Source: Diphasiastrum complanatum | Taxonomy: Eukaryota; Streptophyta; Lycopodiopsida; Lycopodiales; Lycopodiaceae | Length of the DNA: 64,000 nucleotides | Assembly (NCBI GenBank): GCA_029204225.1 | Contig: CM055095.1 | Span: forward strand, 63,662,466 to 63,726,465 | Direction of reading: 5' to 3' | In this document: positions 22,210-33,085 of the stretch, one piece after another | How the letters are laid out: the number at the start of each line of letters is the position of its first letter | Position numbering within the stretch: position 1 is the first letter of the stretch | The notes under the pieces: generated by a model | Database searches by the model: none | What the model was told of the DNA's origin: nothing | The model's input: only the letters and a program-made list of their open reading frames with translations | Made by a program: the position numbers and the translations under genes

Positions 22210-22840
22210 TTTATTGGAAGTGTACTCACCACCTCCATCACTTCTAAGAATCTTGATTTTGTAAGAAGATTGCTTTTCAACTAGAGCATTAAACTTTAGG
22301 AAATAGTCAAACACCATAGATTTTGAAGCTAGAAGATATACCCAAGTAAATCTAGTGAAATCATTAATGAAAGTTACAAATCAAGTAGCACCACCCTTGC
22401 TGGCTTCTTATGATACTTAGATATGGCACAAGCCTCACATGGCTTGAAATCCTTGGAGATAAGATTAGGCAAGCCAATAGCTTTGGCTTTCTTGACCATG
22501 GACACCATAGAAATATAGTTAGGATGTCCCAACCTTCTATGCCATAGTTCCTCCAAAGACATACGAGTAGCAAAAGCACTATCACAAGAGTTAGCATACT
22601 CTTTGGGATCAAGCTTGTAGATTTCACCATATCTAGACCCAAATGCAAGGATCTCATCATGCTTCTTGATTGTACATGTATCAACATTGAAATTCACATC
22701 TAGTCCACTATCAAACAATTGCCCAACACTAAAAAGATTTTTTGTTAACTTGGGAACAAAAAGTACATTAGATAGAGAAAGAACTTTTGATGAAGAAAGC
22801 TTTAAGGGAATGGTCCCTATGCCTTCAATAGCACACTCCT
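22210..22840 (-). pseudogene. E element protease tail and integrase start
   Basis: 22718-22374 encodes SGLDVNFNVDTCTIKKHDEI, then the HHCC zone (LWHRRLGHPNYIS, CEACAISKYHKKP). Downstream, in another frame, the minus strand reads KFNALVEKQ and [14 protein letters not shown] near 22300-22215. This is the integrase second-D motif with DGGGEY for the usual DNGGEY. Homology ends right after it. Confidence 0.75.
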
Positions 22841-22846
22841 GATCAT

Positions 22847-23830
22847 TTATTGTTTAGATGGACTTCTTGGCTCCTTTATAAGGTGACATGGATGAAAAAG
22901 AATGCTTGGAGCTACACAAATGTGAGGAAGCTCCACTGTCGATATACCATGAACCATCCTTCTTGAAAGGTGATGAAGAAAAACTTGAGACCATAAGAGA
23001 TCTCTCTCCATCACTTGCATGAGCATCTTCCTTCTCTTCATTAGAAATGTTGGCTTGGTTGAATTGACTCTTCTTCTTGAAGCAATTGGTGGCATAATGC
23101 CCCTTCTTGCCACAAAAGAAACACTTGATGTTTTTCTTCTTCTTCTTGGATGTGGAAGCTTGAGAGGACTCATCCTCATTGTCTTGTGCTTGTCTCTGGT
23201 AAAGAGAGCTTTACCATCAATGTTGAGAGACAGTCTCTCCATTTTCAAGAGTTTATACTCTTGTCTTGATTCTTCAGAAATGAGCACACTTTGGAGTGCT
23301 TCCAAACTTGGTAGCTCCTCCTTAATGGCATAACTCTGAACAAGATTGTCATAATCCTCCTTTAACCCATTAAGTATGACTTGAACAAGTTCATTTTGGT
23401 TGATGGAGTCTCCTATGCATGACAATTCTCTATGGAGGTCTTTAACTCTCATTACATAAGCTGAAGCACATTCATCACTTCTCTGTACACTTTGAAAATT
23501 TTGGTTTCTTAGTGTTAGAAGTCTAGAAGTATTCTTTGCCTCATAGATAGACTTGAGAGTATCCCAAGCATCTTTGGCATTAGTACAAGCACCAATTTCT
23601 CTTAAGATGTCATTTGAGACATTCATCTTCATATAATGCAGAGCCATCCTGGCTCTCTTTTTGTACTTTGCAATTTCTTGAAGAATTTGTGGTTCTTCTT
23701 CAATGCCAAGTACAATATCTATCACATCTTGTAGTATTAAGACAGGTTCCATTCTAACCTTCCAAATTGAATAATTGGAGGTTGATAATCTTTCACTTGC
23801 TTCTAATAGAAAGACACCCATTGAAGTCAT
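22847..23830 (-). pseudogene. E element gag and protease start, frameshifted
   Basis: Gag begins at MTSMGVFLLEASERLSTSNY, which aligns with the starts of C1, D1 and F1 gag. The preceding 23 codons of the open frame look like leader. The frame changes near 23200. In the other frame a zinc knuckle CFFCGKKGHYATNC and protease WYIDSGASSHLC are readable, then a stop near 22855. Confidence 0.8.
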
Positions 23831-24034
23831 AAAGAATGATGAAAATAAAAAAAGATGGATGAAAGAATTGCTTATCTTCTCACTATAGGAACCAATCAAG
23901 GGTACAGAACCAAATCCTATGTAAGACTAAGCAAAAAACTGTGAGATAGATCTCACTAGCTTGACAATCTCTCTAATACAAGATTTGAATCATCAAAAAA
24001 GATGAAGCATGGCAAAAGTTATGGTTCTCTGAAT

Positions 24035-24048
24035 TTCACACGTGTGAA
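24035..24048. promoter_or_regulatory. Perfect palindrome in E leader
   Basis: TTCACACGTGTGAA in the leader, about 540 nt downstream of the primer-binding site. A 10-base half site (TTCACACGTG, 24391-24400) lies at the 185-nt leader position shared with family B. Confidence 0.75.
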
Positions 24049-24573
24049 ATACTCCAAAAATGTCAAATTGACTCAAATACAATCTATTTGTATGAAACAA
24101 TTTGTCTAGAACCTATAAATCTTGTCTAAATCACATATAGATGAGATTGGTCAACTTCTTGATGATTTTTGTGATCAGTGAAGCAATAAATGACATGTAC
24201 TCACGATTTGCCACAGTTCTAGGCGCCCTACCTATGAATCTTCAAAAGCTTATAACTTTTGATTGGCTTATCCAACTGTCATGATTAAAATTGCATCAGA
24301 TTCTACACATTTCTAGCTTTGTAGTGGGCTAATTTGCTTGAAATTTGGATCTGAGGTGAGAGAGAACTACCAAACTGAAAATGGGCAGATTTCACACGTG
24401 CTAGCACCTGAAATTCTGTACAGTACCTGATCTGGACCATTCAAAGTGGTTTGAAGCTCAGAATCATAGGAAAACTGCAAACTAGCTAGAAATATAATCT
24501 AGACAATTCCTAGCTTGAAATCTGATCAGATCTGCAAACTTTTTTATTAGATTTGCTTGTAGAACTTAGGTAG

Positions 24574-24585
24574 GCTCTGATACCA
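24574..24585 (-). promoter_or_regulatory. E element primer-binding site
   Basis: GCTCTGATACCA on the plus strand, abutting the LTR end at 24586. Confidence 0.9.
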
Positions 24586-25070
24586 TGTTGAATTCACACG
24601 TGTGGGATGCCCTACACATGTATTTTTTATCTCCTAAGCCCAATAACACCATAAAGATCAGACTAGCATAGGTTTTCAATAGGAAAGCTGATCATATAGC
24701 AAGTACAAAACTCATGGAGAGAGAGAGGGCACAAAGAGCTTGTCTCCAAATTTGCATTAGACACAAATTTCATCATTTTCTCAATGAGAGTACATCACAT
24801 ATATATAGATCCATGGAATCTTCTCCTACTTTGAGTTGAATTGGAGCTGTGAATCCACCTCTCAAGCTATCTAGACTTATTCAAGCCACCTCACTATGTC
24901 TAATTGTGCCACCTAGCCTTTTCATGCATTAAATGTGGCATGTAAAGTACAAATGGCAATTCCTATGGTAGCTCGAGTTTCTACTTCTACCTACCTTGAA
25001 TATTTTATTCTAAGATGGGTCTTTACTAAGCCAAAAGAGCTCAATTCATCTTTGGCATTTTTAGGACCCA
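24586..25070 (-). repeat. E element 5' LTR, inner part
   Basis: It ends at TGTTGAATTCACACG on the plus strand. Likely TATA on the minus strand at 24807-24800. A palindrome variant (24593-24606, 12 of 14 bases) lies 201 bp downstream of it, next to the LTR end. The outer 11 bp are at 31507-31517, beyond D1. Confidence 0.78.
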
Positions 25071-25725
25071 TGTGAAAAATACAGATCCTAAGTGGATCTA
25101 AACTCCAAGATCATTGGCTTGAATGCTTGCACTCCAAACTACATAAGCTAGGAATTGGCAACACATTCTATGCTACCTAGAATGCAAAGAACTTGATCAA
25201 AAAGCATTTATCACAAATGGAAACTTCCATAAACATCAAGTGCGGCCCAAAATAGCATTATACAGTCCATAATACATCAGCCTATCACTTTTGGAAAGCA
25301 CCTAAGATCATACACAATAGCTTGAAGACAATACACACAACAATGCTCTCAATGGAGGAAGAAACAATGACAATGATCTATTGATCTCAATGAAGCATAC
25401 AAAAGGTTTCTCCAACCTGTTCTCCACGACTTCCCTACTATTTATGGATGAGGAAGATGACTCTCTCTCCTCTCTCTAGAAGGTACTTGACCCTAGATAT
25501 TCCCTATATAGGAAAAATAGCTAAAAATGGCTTATATGACCAAAATACATCAAAATGGTCTCATTTTGAAGGGTATGAAGTTTGACACTTCATCATACTG
25601 AAAAAATACAGTAAATAAAAACATTGTGGCCTGGTTCACACGTGTGAAACTCCAGAACCAAAACTATTTACAATTTTAGCCAATTTAGGCCTCAAACTAG
25701 CTAGGAAATGTTGACAATTTTCACA
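25071..25725 (-). repeat. D1 3' LTR
   Basis: 655 bp, TGTGAAAA...CACA ends. The palindrome is at 25635-25648, 78 bp from the LTR start and upstream of the possible TATA boxes (25502-25509, 25440-25447). Confidence 0.93.
25635..25648. promoter_or_regulatory. Perfect palindrome in D1 3' LTR
   Basis: TTCACACGTGTGAA in U3. The paired copy is at 31411-31424. D2 has it at the same distance from the LTR start. Confidence 0.8.
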
Positions 25726-28700
25726 CTCCCTCTTCAACATTGGATGCTAGTTTCAACATAGTCTTTGAGCACATTCCAAGATTAGATCTATGCATTAAAT
25801 ATAGGTCATTTCCCAATGGTTTGGTGAAGATATCAGCCACACACTCCTTTGAAGAGACATGTTGAAGCTCCACCTCTTTGGCAATGACTTGATCTCTCAC
25901 AAAATGGTGAGCAATCTCAATGTGCTTGCTCCTTGCATGAAAAACAGGATTGCTTGCCAAGCTTTGGGCTGAAAGGTTATCACAAAGTATGATTGGAGTC
26001 TTCTCTGGTTCCAGCAAGTGAAGATCCAATAACATCCTCTTGATCCAAAGAATCTCCTTGGTGCATGTTGTTAATGCCTTGTACTCGGCTTCGGTGGAAG
26101 ATAGAGAGATAGTTGGTTGCTTCTTTGATAGCCATGAGACCACTCCATCTCCAAGATAGATTGCAAAGGCACTTGTTGACTTCCTATCCATTTGATCACC
26201 TGCAAAATCTGAATCTGAAAATCCACAAAGGTTAGGTGTAGTACCTCCATACAAAATGCCAAAATCTCTAGATCCCGAGATGTATCTAAGTACTCTCTTT
26301 CCTAGCTTCCAATGAGCCTCACTAGGATCTTGCATAAATTGACTTAGTTTACCAACCACAAAGCTTAGATCAGGTCTTGTGATGGTTAACCATATAAGAG
26401 ATCCTATTAGCTTTCTATAGAGAGTAATGTCCTTGAAGGATCTTTCATTACTTCTTGTAGTTAGCTTTACATTTGATTCCATAGGAGTAGAAACAACTTT
26501 ACAATCTTCCATATGAAACCTTTTTAGAATAGAGTTAACAAACTTTTCTTGACATATGAATGTAGATTTAGAAGTTCTAATAATCTCTATTCCTAAGATA
26601 TAATGAAGTTTACCAAGATCTTGAATTTCAAACTCTCTTTTGAGTGCCATCTTGATTTCATCTATATCTAGATTGTTACCACCACTTAAGATAATGTCAT
26701 CAACATAGATCAAAAGTAAAGTGATATCATTTTCATTCAATCTAAAGTAGAGAGAATGATCATACTCACTCATAACAAAGTTTTGAGAAAGTAAGAAGGA
26801 ATTGAGCTTAGCATACCAACTCCTTGGTGCTTGCTTTAGCCCATACAAACTCTTTTGGAGATAGCACACATGATTAGGCTCATCATGTGAAACATAGCCC
26901 TCGGGTTGCTCCATGTAAATATCTTCTTCAAGATCACCATTCAAGAAGGCATTAGTAACATCCATTTGCCACATATCCCAATCATAAAGAGTTGCAAGAG
27001 AGATTAGGATTCGAATAGTTACCATCTTTGCCACGGGTGCAAAGGTCTCATCATAGTCAATACCATATTCTTGAGCATACCCCTTTGCCACCAACCTTGT
27101 CTTGTACTTGTTGATTGATCCATCTTGATTTGTCTTGATCTTGAAGATCCACTTACAACCAATTGCCTTCTTGTCCTTTGGAAGCTTTACCAACCTCCAT
27201 GTGTTGCTTTTGATGAGTGCTTGATGCTCATGATCCATGGCTTGGATCCATTCCTTCTTTTGAATTGCTTCACCTACACAAGTTGGTTCATCAAAAGAGG
27301 TAAGAAAAGCAAAGTTAGAGTTGTCCACCACTTGCTTTCCTTTTTCATCATAGGTTAGCCTTGATGGCTTAGCCCTTTGCCTTTGAGTCTTCCTTGAAGT
27401 TTGCTTTGGAGTGGCATCTCCATCTTCATCCAAGAAATCTTGCACATCATGATGATTAGTAGGCACATCAACATCAACATCAACAACATTGGAAACATTC
27501 TCTTCATGAAAGATGACATCCCTACTTATGACAACTTTCTTTGTAGAAGGAATGTACACTTTGTAAGCCTTGCTTACTTCACTATAGCCAACAAACACAC
27601 CCTTCTTTGATGAAGGATCTTCTTTAGTTCTATCATCAAGTGTGATATTGACAAAACATGTACATCCAAAGATCCTACAATGCTTGACACTCGGCCTTCT
27701 ACCATAAAGAACCTCATGAGGAGTTTTACCATCCAAGGAAGCACTTGTCCATCTATTACATAGATAGTTAGCACATGCTAAAGCTTCCCCCCAAAAAGAC
27801 TTAGCAAGATTAGCATGTAGTCTCATTGCCTTGGCACATTCACAAAGGGTTCTATTCTTCCTCTCGGCCACTCCATTCTGTTGTGGAGTCCTAGGACTAG
27901 ACATCTCCCTCTTAATCCCATGTGCTATACAAAAGTCTTTGAACCTATTTGAGGTGTATTCCCCTCCATTATCAGATCTTAAGCATTTGATCTTTGTATT
28001 GAATTGGTTTTCCATTTCATTCTTGAACTTGACAAATGCAGCAAACACTTCATCCTTACTTTTAAGAAGATAGATCCAAGTATACCTACTAAAGTCATCA
28101 ATGAAAGTTGCATACATCTTTGCCCCACCATTGCTAGTTGTACTAGAAGAATGAATATCAGAATGCACAAGTTGAAAAGCTTCTTTAGATCTAGAAGTAG
28201 ATCTAGAATAAGCAAGTCTATGAGATTTGGACAAGGCACAATGTTCACAAACACTATTGTTTGCAACAAGACTTTTAGGGAGACCAAGAACAAGCTCTTT
28301 CTTTGCCATTACCTCCAAAGATTTGAAGTTGGGATGGCCCAACCTCTTGTGCCAAACTTCTTGGTTTGTCAATTGCTCCCTAGCCATACATCCTTCATGA
28401 TTAGAGATCACACATGCATCAAGCTTGAAAAGTTTACCATGCCTCCTACCTTGAGCAATCAAGGATCCACATTTACTTATCAAACATGCATCTCCAATGA
28501 ACTCCACATCAAGTCCTTTGTCAATCATTTGACTTACACTAAGCAAATTCTTAGTGATTGAAGGAATGTACAAAACATTTTCAAGATTTGCTTTCCTATT
28601 TGTTGAAAGGGAAATAGGAATAGTGCCTATGCCTTTGATGTCACATTGACCATCATTTGCAGTGTAGATGATGTTACCTTCTCCCTCATAAGACAATAAG

Positions 28701-29674
28701 GATGTAAAGTATTCCTTATGTCTTGTCATGTGAGATGAGGCTCCACTATCAATCCACCAAGGATCATTATCATCTATGTTGGCTAACAAACTTGAAGTCA
28801 TAACAAGTGATTCACATGTGTTATGTTCTTCCTCATCTATTGTAAGATTTCCTTGCCTCTCTCCTTGCTCTCTTTTCTTCTTATAACATTCATTTGCAAA
28901 ATGACCTTTTATCCCACAATAAAAGCACTTGAACTTTGACTTATTGTTCTTAGTAGAAGAGGAAGAGGAAGAGTGATCATCATGATCAAAGTTACCACCT
29001 TTGGACCATTTCCCTTTGCCTTTACCTTTGCCCTTGAATTTGCCTTTTGTGAAGAAAGCCTCTTCATCTCCACCTTGCAAGGATGCACCATCAAGCTTTG
29101 ATTGCAACCTATGTTCTTCAGCCAATAAGATTTCTTGCAAGTCAACCACACTTGGCAAGACTCTTTGAATGGCAAAACTTTGCACAAGGTTAGCATGTTC
29201 ATTTAGCAAACCATTCAACATAACTTGGACTATTTCACCATCTTTTATGTTCTCATCAATGCATGCTAAATCATCACTTAGGGACTTAACTCTCAAGATA
29301 AATGCATGAGCACTTTCACCCTCTCTTTGCCTACTAGAAAATATTTGTCTCCTTAGGGTCAATACCCTAGATGTGGACTTTGATTCAAAGAGCTTCTTTA
29401 AGGCATTCCATGCCTCACTTGCACTTTGACACTTTCCAACTTCCTTGAGAAGTTCATTTGTAACATTCATTTTAATGATATGAAGAGCCCTTTTGGCCTT
29501 CTTATCAAACCTTTGTTGCTCTTGAAGTGTGAGAGGTCTCTCTTCAATTTCTGCAACTATGTCCATGAGTTCATTCAACTCAAGTAAGGACTCCATCCTC
29601 ACTTTCCAAGTAGAGTAGTTTGATGAACTCAACCTTTCACTAGACTCTAGCATGATCCCACCATTGGAAGCCAT
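25721..29674 (-). CDS. D1 gag-pol polyprotein, intact (1317 aa)
   Basis: Single open frame. Gag from MASNGGIMLESSERLSSSNY; zinc knuckle CFYCGIKGHFANEC near residue 247; protease WWIDSGASSHMT near 306; pre-integrase VWHKRLGHPN near 438 with CEHCALSK. Integrase has HSDIH (about 506), DNGGEY (about 565) and NGVAERKNRTL (about 602). RT runs from IGCKWIFKIK with FAPVAKMVTIR and YVDDIILSG near 990. RNase H has DSDFAGD, SSTEAEYKAL near 1195 and HARSKHIEIAHHFVRD. The order integrase before RT defines Ty1/copia. Expected products are capsid, protease, integrase and RT-RNase H in cytoplasmic virus-like particles. The stop overlaps the first bases of the 3' LTR by 5 nt. The short plus-strand frames inside are shadows. 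Confidence 0.95.
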   Translation of the reverse strand: MASNGGIMLESSERLSSSNYSTWKVRMESLLELNELMDIVAEIEERPLTLQEQQRFDKKAKRALHIIKMNVTNELLKEVGKCQSASEAWNALKKLFESKSTSRVLTLRRQIFSSRQREGESAHAFILRVKSLSDDLACIDENIKDGEIVQVMLNGLLNEHANLVQSFAIQRVLPSVVDLQEILLAEEHRLQSKLDGASLQGGDEEAFFTKGKFKGKGKGKGKWSKGGNFDHDDHSSSSSSTKNNKSKFKCFYCGIKGHFANECYKKKREQGERQGNLTIDEEEHNTCESLVMTSSLLANIDDNDPWWIDSGASSHMTRHKEYFTSLLSYEGEGNIIYTANDGQCDIKGIGTIPISLSTNRKANLENVLYIPSITKNLLSVSQMIDKGLDVEFIGDACLISKCGSLIAQGRRHGKLFKLDACVISNHEGCMAREQLTNQEVWHKRLGHPNFKSLEVMAKKELVLGLPKSLVANNSVCEHCALSKSHRLAYSRSTSRSKEAFQLVHSDIHSSSTTSNGGAKMYATFIDDFSRYTWIYLLKSKDEVFAAFVKFKNEMENQFNTKIKCLRSDNGGEYTSNRFKDFCIAHGIKREMSSPRTPQQNGVAERKNRTLCECAKAMRLHANLAKSFWGEALACANYLCNRWTSASLDGKTPHEVLYGRRPSVKHCRIFGCTCFVNITLDDRTKEDPSSKKGVFVGYSEVSKAYKVYIPSTKKVVISRDVIFHEENVSNVVDVDVDVPTNHHDVQDFLDEDGDATPKQTSRKTQRQRAKPSRLTYDEKGKQVVDNSNFAFLTSFDEPTCVGEAIQKKEWIQAMDHEHQALIKSNTWRLVKLPKDKKAIGCKWIFKIKTNQDGSINKYKTRLVAKGYAQEYGIDYDETFAPVAKMVTIRILISLATLYDWDMWQMDVTNAFLNGDLEEDIYMEQPEGYVSHDEPNHVCYLQKSLYGLKQAPRSWYAKLNSFLLSQNFVMSEYDHSLYFRLNENDITLLLIYVDDIILSGGNNLDIDEIKMALKREFEIQDLGKLHYILGIEIIRTSKSTFICQEKFVNSILKRFHMEDCKVVSTPMESNVKLTTRSNERSFKDITLYRKLIGSLIWLTITRPDLSFVVGKLSQFMQDPSEAHWKLGKRVLRYISGSRDFGILYGGTTPNLCGFSDSDFAGDQMDRKSTSAFAIYLGDGVVSWLSKKQPTISLSSTEAEYKALTTCTKEILWIKRMLLDLHLLEPEKTPIILCDNLSAQSLASNPVFHARSKHIEIAHHFVRDQVIAKEVELQHVSSKECVADIFTKPLGNDLYLMHRSNLGMCSKTMLKLASNVEEGV

Positions 29675-30834
29675 GATTCTAATGTTTCTTCAACTTTTAG
29701 GTTCTGTCCTAAAGCACTTAGCACTCACTTTTCTCTCAACAAATGATAGATAAAGAGATCTATGAAGATTTAGGACCCTAAAACACTTCTATCTTGAACC
29801 TAGATGGTTTCCAAGCATAGAAAGGAAGATTGAAACACATGCAACACTTTGCACACACTAAGAATGGATTACAAAATCAAACCAACCTGAACACACTCTT
29901 GCTTAAGCTCTCAAACTTTCCAGCAAGTGACCAAATCAAGTTATGGTGTGAAGAGTTACTTGCATTCTTAGAAAATACCCAAAACTAGGATGCCAAGATT
30001 ACCTAGTAATGAACAAACTTGATCAACATATGATCAACACACTAAGATATTGATTCAACCTGTAAAACCACATGTAAACCACACTTCTAAAAGTTTATAA
30101 ACTCCAGCAAGTGATAAATACAAGATTTAGAGGTGAATGAATGAGCACACTTAGTGAATCACAAGACTAGCTTCACTATCTTGTCAAATCTTGGTGTTTA
30201 GATGTAGATCTAAGATCACTTCACATGAGAATGTTCCTCAACCTGTTAAGAACCTGAAAACACACTTGCATAATGGTTAACACCTTCCAGCAAATGCTCC
30301 AATCAAATTACATAAGGAGAGTTACTTACATGCTCAACAAAGTACACCAAAATTTATGCCAAAATTGATGACAATCTTTACAATATGCTCTTCACAATGG
30401 AGCTTGCAATATGTTCACCCAAAAAAGGGGATCTTTCATCCAAATGGGAGCTTTGCTCAGCCTTTAGGAGAATTACAACTCACTCAAAAGAGCATTTGTC
30501 ATCCACTTAAGGAGAAGTTTCATCCACTTAAGGAGAGTGTTCATCCAAGAATGGAGATTGTCAACAATAGGATTGAAAAGAACATTGTTAGTATTGAATA
30601 TGCACAAGCCTCACAATCACAAATGATTAGGTGTTATGATCTGATCCAAAATAGTTTCTTTTCAGCCTCTGATCTTCAATAGACCTGAAATATGCTTTTG
30701 ATCCACAAGTTCAACTCACAAAACAAAGGTTAGTAAGATTTGATCAACAAAGCAATGCAAAATCATGCTAGAACTTGATCAAACATCCAAATATCACCAA
30801 AAATGGAATACTTACTGTAAATAGAAGCCAACCA
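29675..30834 (-). repeat. D1 leader with three diverged tandem units
   Basis: The untranslated leader contains three related blocks about 174-183 bp apart. Each has an AACCTG start, a CACACTT/CACTCTT stretch and CCAGCAAGTGA (near 29930, 30104) or CCAGCAAATGC (30287). A further 16-bp direct repeat, CATCCACTTAAGGAGA, is at 30500-30515 and 30521-30536. D2 has the same leader. A 108-codon antisense frame here is identical in D1 and D2 but needs no function to explain it, given their overall identity. Confidence 0.65.
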
Positions 30835-30846
30835 GCTCTGATACCA
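30835..30846 (-). promoter_or_regulatory. D1 primer-binding site
   Basis: GCTCTGATACCA on the plus strand, directly against the 5' LTR. Confidence 0.92.
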
Positions 30847-31501
30847 TGTGAAAAATACAGATCCTAAGTGGATCTAAACTCCAAGATCATTGGCTTGAAT
30901 GCTTGCACTCCAAACTACATAAGCTAGGAATTGGCAACACATTCTATGCTACCTAGAATGCAAAGAACTTGATCAAAAAGCATTTATCACAAATGAAAAC
31001 TTCCATAAACATCAAGTGCGGCCCAAAATAGCATTATACAGTCCATAATACATCAGCCTATCACTTTTGGAAAGCACCTAAGATCATACACAATAGCTTG
31101 AAGACAATACACACAACAATGCTCTCAATGGAGGAAGAAACAATGACAATGATCTATTGATCTCAATGAAGCATACAAAAGGTTTCTCCAACCTGTTCTC
31201 CACGACTTCCCTACTATTTATGGATGAGGAAGATGACTCTCTCTCCTCTCTCTAGAAGGTACTTGACCCTAGATATTCCCTATATAGGAAAAATAGCTAA
31301 AAATGGCTTATATGACCAAAATACATCAAAATGGTCTCATTTTGAAGGGTATGAAGTTTGACACTTCATCATACTGAAAAAATACAGTAAATAAAAACAT
31401 TGTGGCCTGGTTCACACGTGTGAAACTCCAGAACCAAAACTATTTACAATTTTAGCCAATTTAGGCCTCAAACTAGCTAGGAAATGTTGACAATTTTCAC
31501 A
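30847..31501 (-). repeat. D1 5' LTR
   Basis: 655 bp, near-identical to 25071-25725. Palindrome at 31411-31424. Confidence 0.93.
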
Positions 31502-31539
31502 ACCCATACTCACAACATTAGATAGATTTTTCAATATTT

Positions 31540-32070
31540 TGACAATGAAGATTACATAGTACTTGGCACCACCATTAGACTTGTGTGAAAAACTATGAAC
31601 ATTCAAATGAATGAGTTCAAAAGGAGAGTTTGATCTTGATGTAGATCTTGAGAAGGGTAGCTTGTGAGCCTTTGAGAGGCTGCATGCTTCACATCTCTTC
31701 CCACACTTTGACAAATGCCTGGGGAGTCCAACTGCAAGCTCCTTTGCTACAATAGATTCCATGGCTTTGTAGTTGGGGTGGCCCAACCTTTTGTGCCACA
31801 GTACCACCTTTGCCTAGTTAACACTCTCCACTGCAACATTAGCATCAAGCTTAAACAATCTACCTTGCTTAAAGCCTTTGGCTATACATTCATCATTTCT
31901 GAGGATGGAACAAACTCCATGCTTAAATTGTACATCTAGGCCATTATCCATTAATTGGCCAACACTAAGCAAATTCTTGGGTAACTTAGGAGCATAAAAA
32001 CATTATCAAGATTCATCCTTTTGGATGATCCCACATACAAGGGAATTGTTCCTATATGGCTAGATTTGCC
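31540..32070 (-). pseudogene. B3 protease and integrase start
   Basis: 31807-31560 encodes VLWHKRLGHPNYKAMES, CGKRCEACSLSKAHKL, and FELIHLNVHS...GGAKYYVIFI. The integrase first D position (HSDVH in relatives) reads HLNVH, so the catalytic D is replaced by N. About 31840-32060 carries the protease-to-linker stretch (NLLSVGQLMDNGLDV-like, LFKLDANV) with frame breaks. Confidence 0.7.
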
Positions 32071-32092
32071 AATGTAGGCAATTTTTCACAAG

Positions 32093-32200
32093 AATATGCT
32101 TAGTGTTGACCTACTCTTAGAAAGTGGTTTGGATGTCCACTTTAAACATGGTGTTTGCTTCATCTTGAAGAATGATTGTACGGTCGAAGATCTTGCGTAG
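32093..32200 (+). pseudogene. Inverted copia protease-linker scrap
   Basis: The plus strand encodes LSVDLLLESGLDVHFKHGV and CFILKNDCTVED, the post-protease stretch of copia. It points opposite to the B3 coding on both sides. It belongs to a filler of about 400 bp that separates B3 gag from its protease. The rest of the filler (32201-32479) has a GA-rich patch and no gene. Confidence 0.6.
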
Positions 32201-32479
32201 TATAGCCCTCCTGCCTGCCAACAATGGCTAGAACACTGGATAGGTACCTAGCTATGCATAGATGCTAAATTTAGGTAGTTTTCTACTTCCTCCCTAACCC
32301 TATTCACCACTAACACTACTCTTCCTTAACTCTACTCCTCTACACTAACATTCATCATGATTTGGGTGAAGGAAAGGGATAGAAAAGGAGAGGAAGAGAG
32401 AAGAGAAGAGAGAAAGAGAGAGAGATGAGATGGAGGTTAGCTCAAATGCTCAATGTATTTGCTTATGGAAAAACCTTAA

Positions 32480-33085
32480 CTAGCATGAAAGTGTGTCTAT
32501 CCTCAGCATCTTGTTCTCTTGCCTGCTTACTTCAGCAATAAGAACACCTTGCAGTGTCTCCAAGGATGGAAGATCCTCTCTGACAACATAAGTCTGCACA
32601 ATATTGTCATACTCATCTCTAAGTCCATTTAGGACTACTTGAATAGGTTCAGTGTTCTTAAGAGCATCACTGATACCAGCTAACTCTTGATGAAGATCCT
32701 TAACTCTCATGACATATGATGAAGCACTCTCATCTACTCTCTGATAACTTAGAAATATTTGGTTTCTAAGTGTAAGCAATCTAGAAGTATTTTTGATTTC
32801 ATAGATTGTTTTTAGAGTATCCCAAGCTTCCTTGGCAAGTGCATGTACTGATCTCTCTTAACACTTCATTGGTGACATTCATTTTTATAAAGTGAAGGGC
32901 AATTCTGGTTCTTTTGTGGAATGTTGCAGCTTCATTAGGTGCAGTAGGTTCTTCTTCAGCTCCACTCACAATATCATTACATCCTATAAAATCAACAATG
33001 ATTCCATTCTGATCTTCCACATTGCATAATTGGAAGATGTTAATCTCTCACTGTGTTCTAAGAAATGTGAACCAGATGAAGACAT
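32480..33085 (-). pseudogene. B3 gag
   Basis: It starts MSSSGSHFLEHSERLTSSNY and has stops and frame breaks between about 33000 and 32800. It is open again from 32779 (MLTLRNQIFLSYQRVDESAS, NGLRDEYDNIVQTY) to a stop at 32480, before any zinc knuckle. Confidence 0.75.

Larger units (their letters stand above)
25071..31501 (-). mobile_element. D1: intact family D copia, target duplication ACCCA
   Basis: 6431 bp. LTRs of 655 bp at 25071-25725 and 30847-31501. I see one difference between them (AAATGG versus AAATGA). ACCCA at 25066-25070 is repeated at 31502-31506. Primer-binding site 30835-30846, purine-rich GAAGAGGGAG before the 3' LTR, and one uninterrupted gag-pol frame. By structure this is the only fully intact, potentially autonomous element in the window, and it is very young. 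Confidence 0.96.
22205..31517 (-). mobile_element. E: family E copia, 3'-truncated, split by D1
   Basis: Minus-strand order: 5' LTR starting at 31517 (TGTTGTGAGTA), interrupted by D1 at the ACCCA target, resuming at 25070 and ending at 24586. Then come the primer-binding site 24585-24574, leader, gag (from 23830), protease and pre-integrase zone. It stops inside integrase near 22205. No 3' LTR, RT or RNase H. The LTR without D1 is about 496 bp. Its outer end abuts pol DNA of B3, so E inserted in B3 before D1 inserted in E. Confidence 0.8.

Noticed and set aside
30356-30682. A 108-codon antisense frame in the D1 leader, identical in D2 (62343-62669)
   Set aside because: The two leaders are nearly identical overall, so an identical antisense frame is expected without selection. 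It overlaps tandem repeats and has no recognised domain.
24001-31424. Palindrome copies explained only as LTR pairs of one family
   Set aside because: The sites in C, D, E, F, A and G lie in LTRs or leaders that are not alignable with each other around the site.
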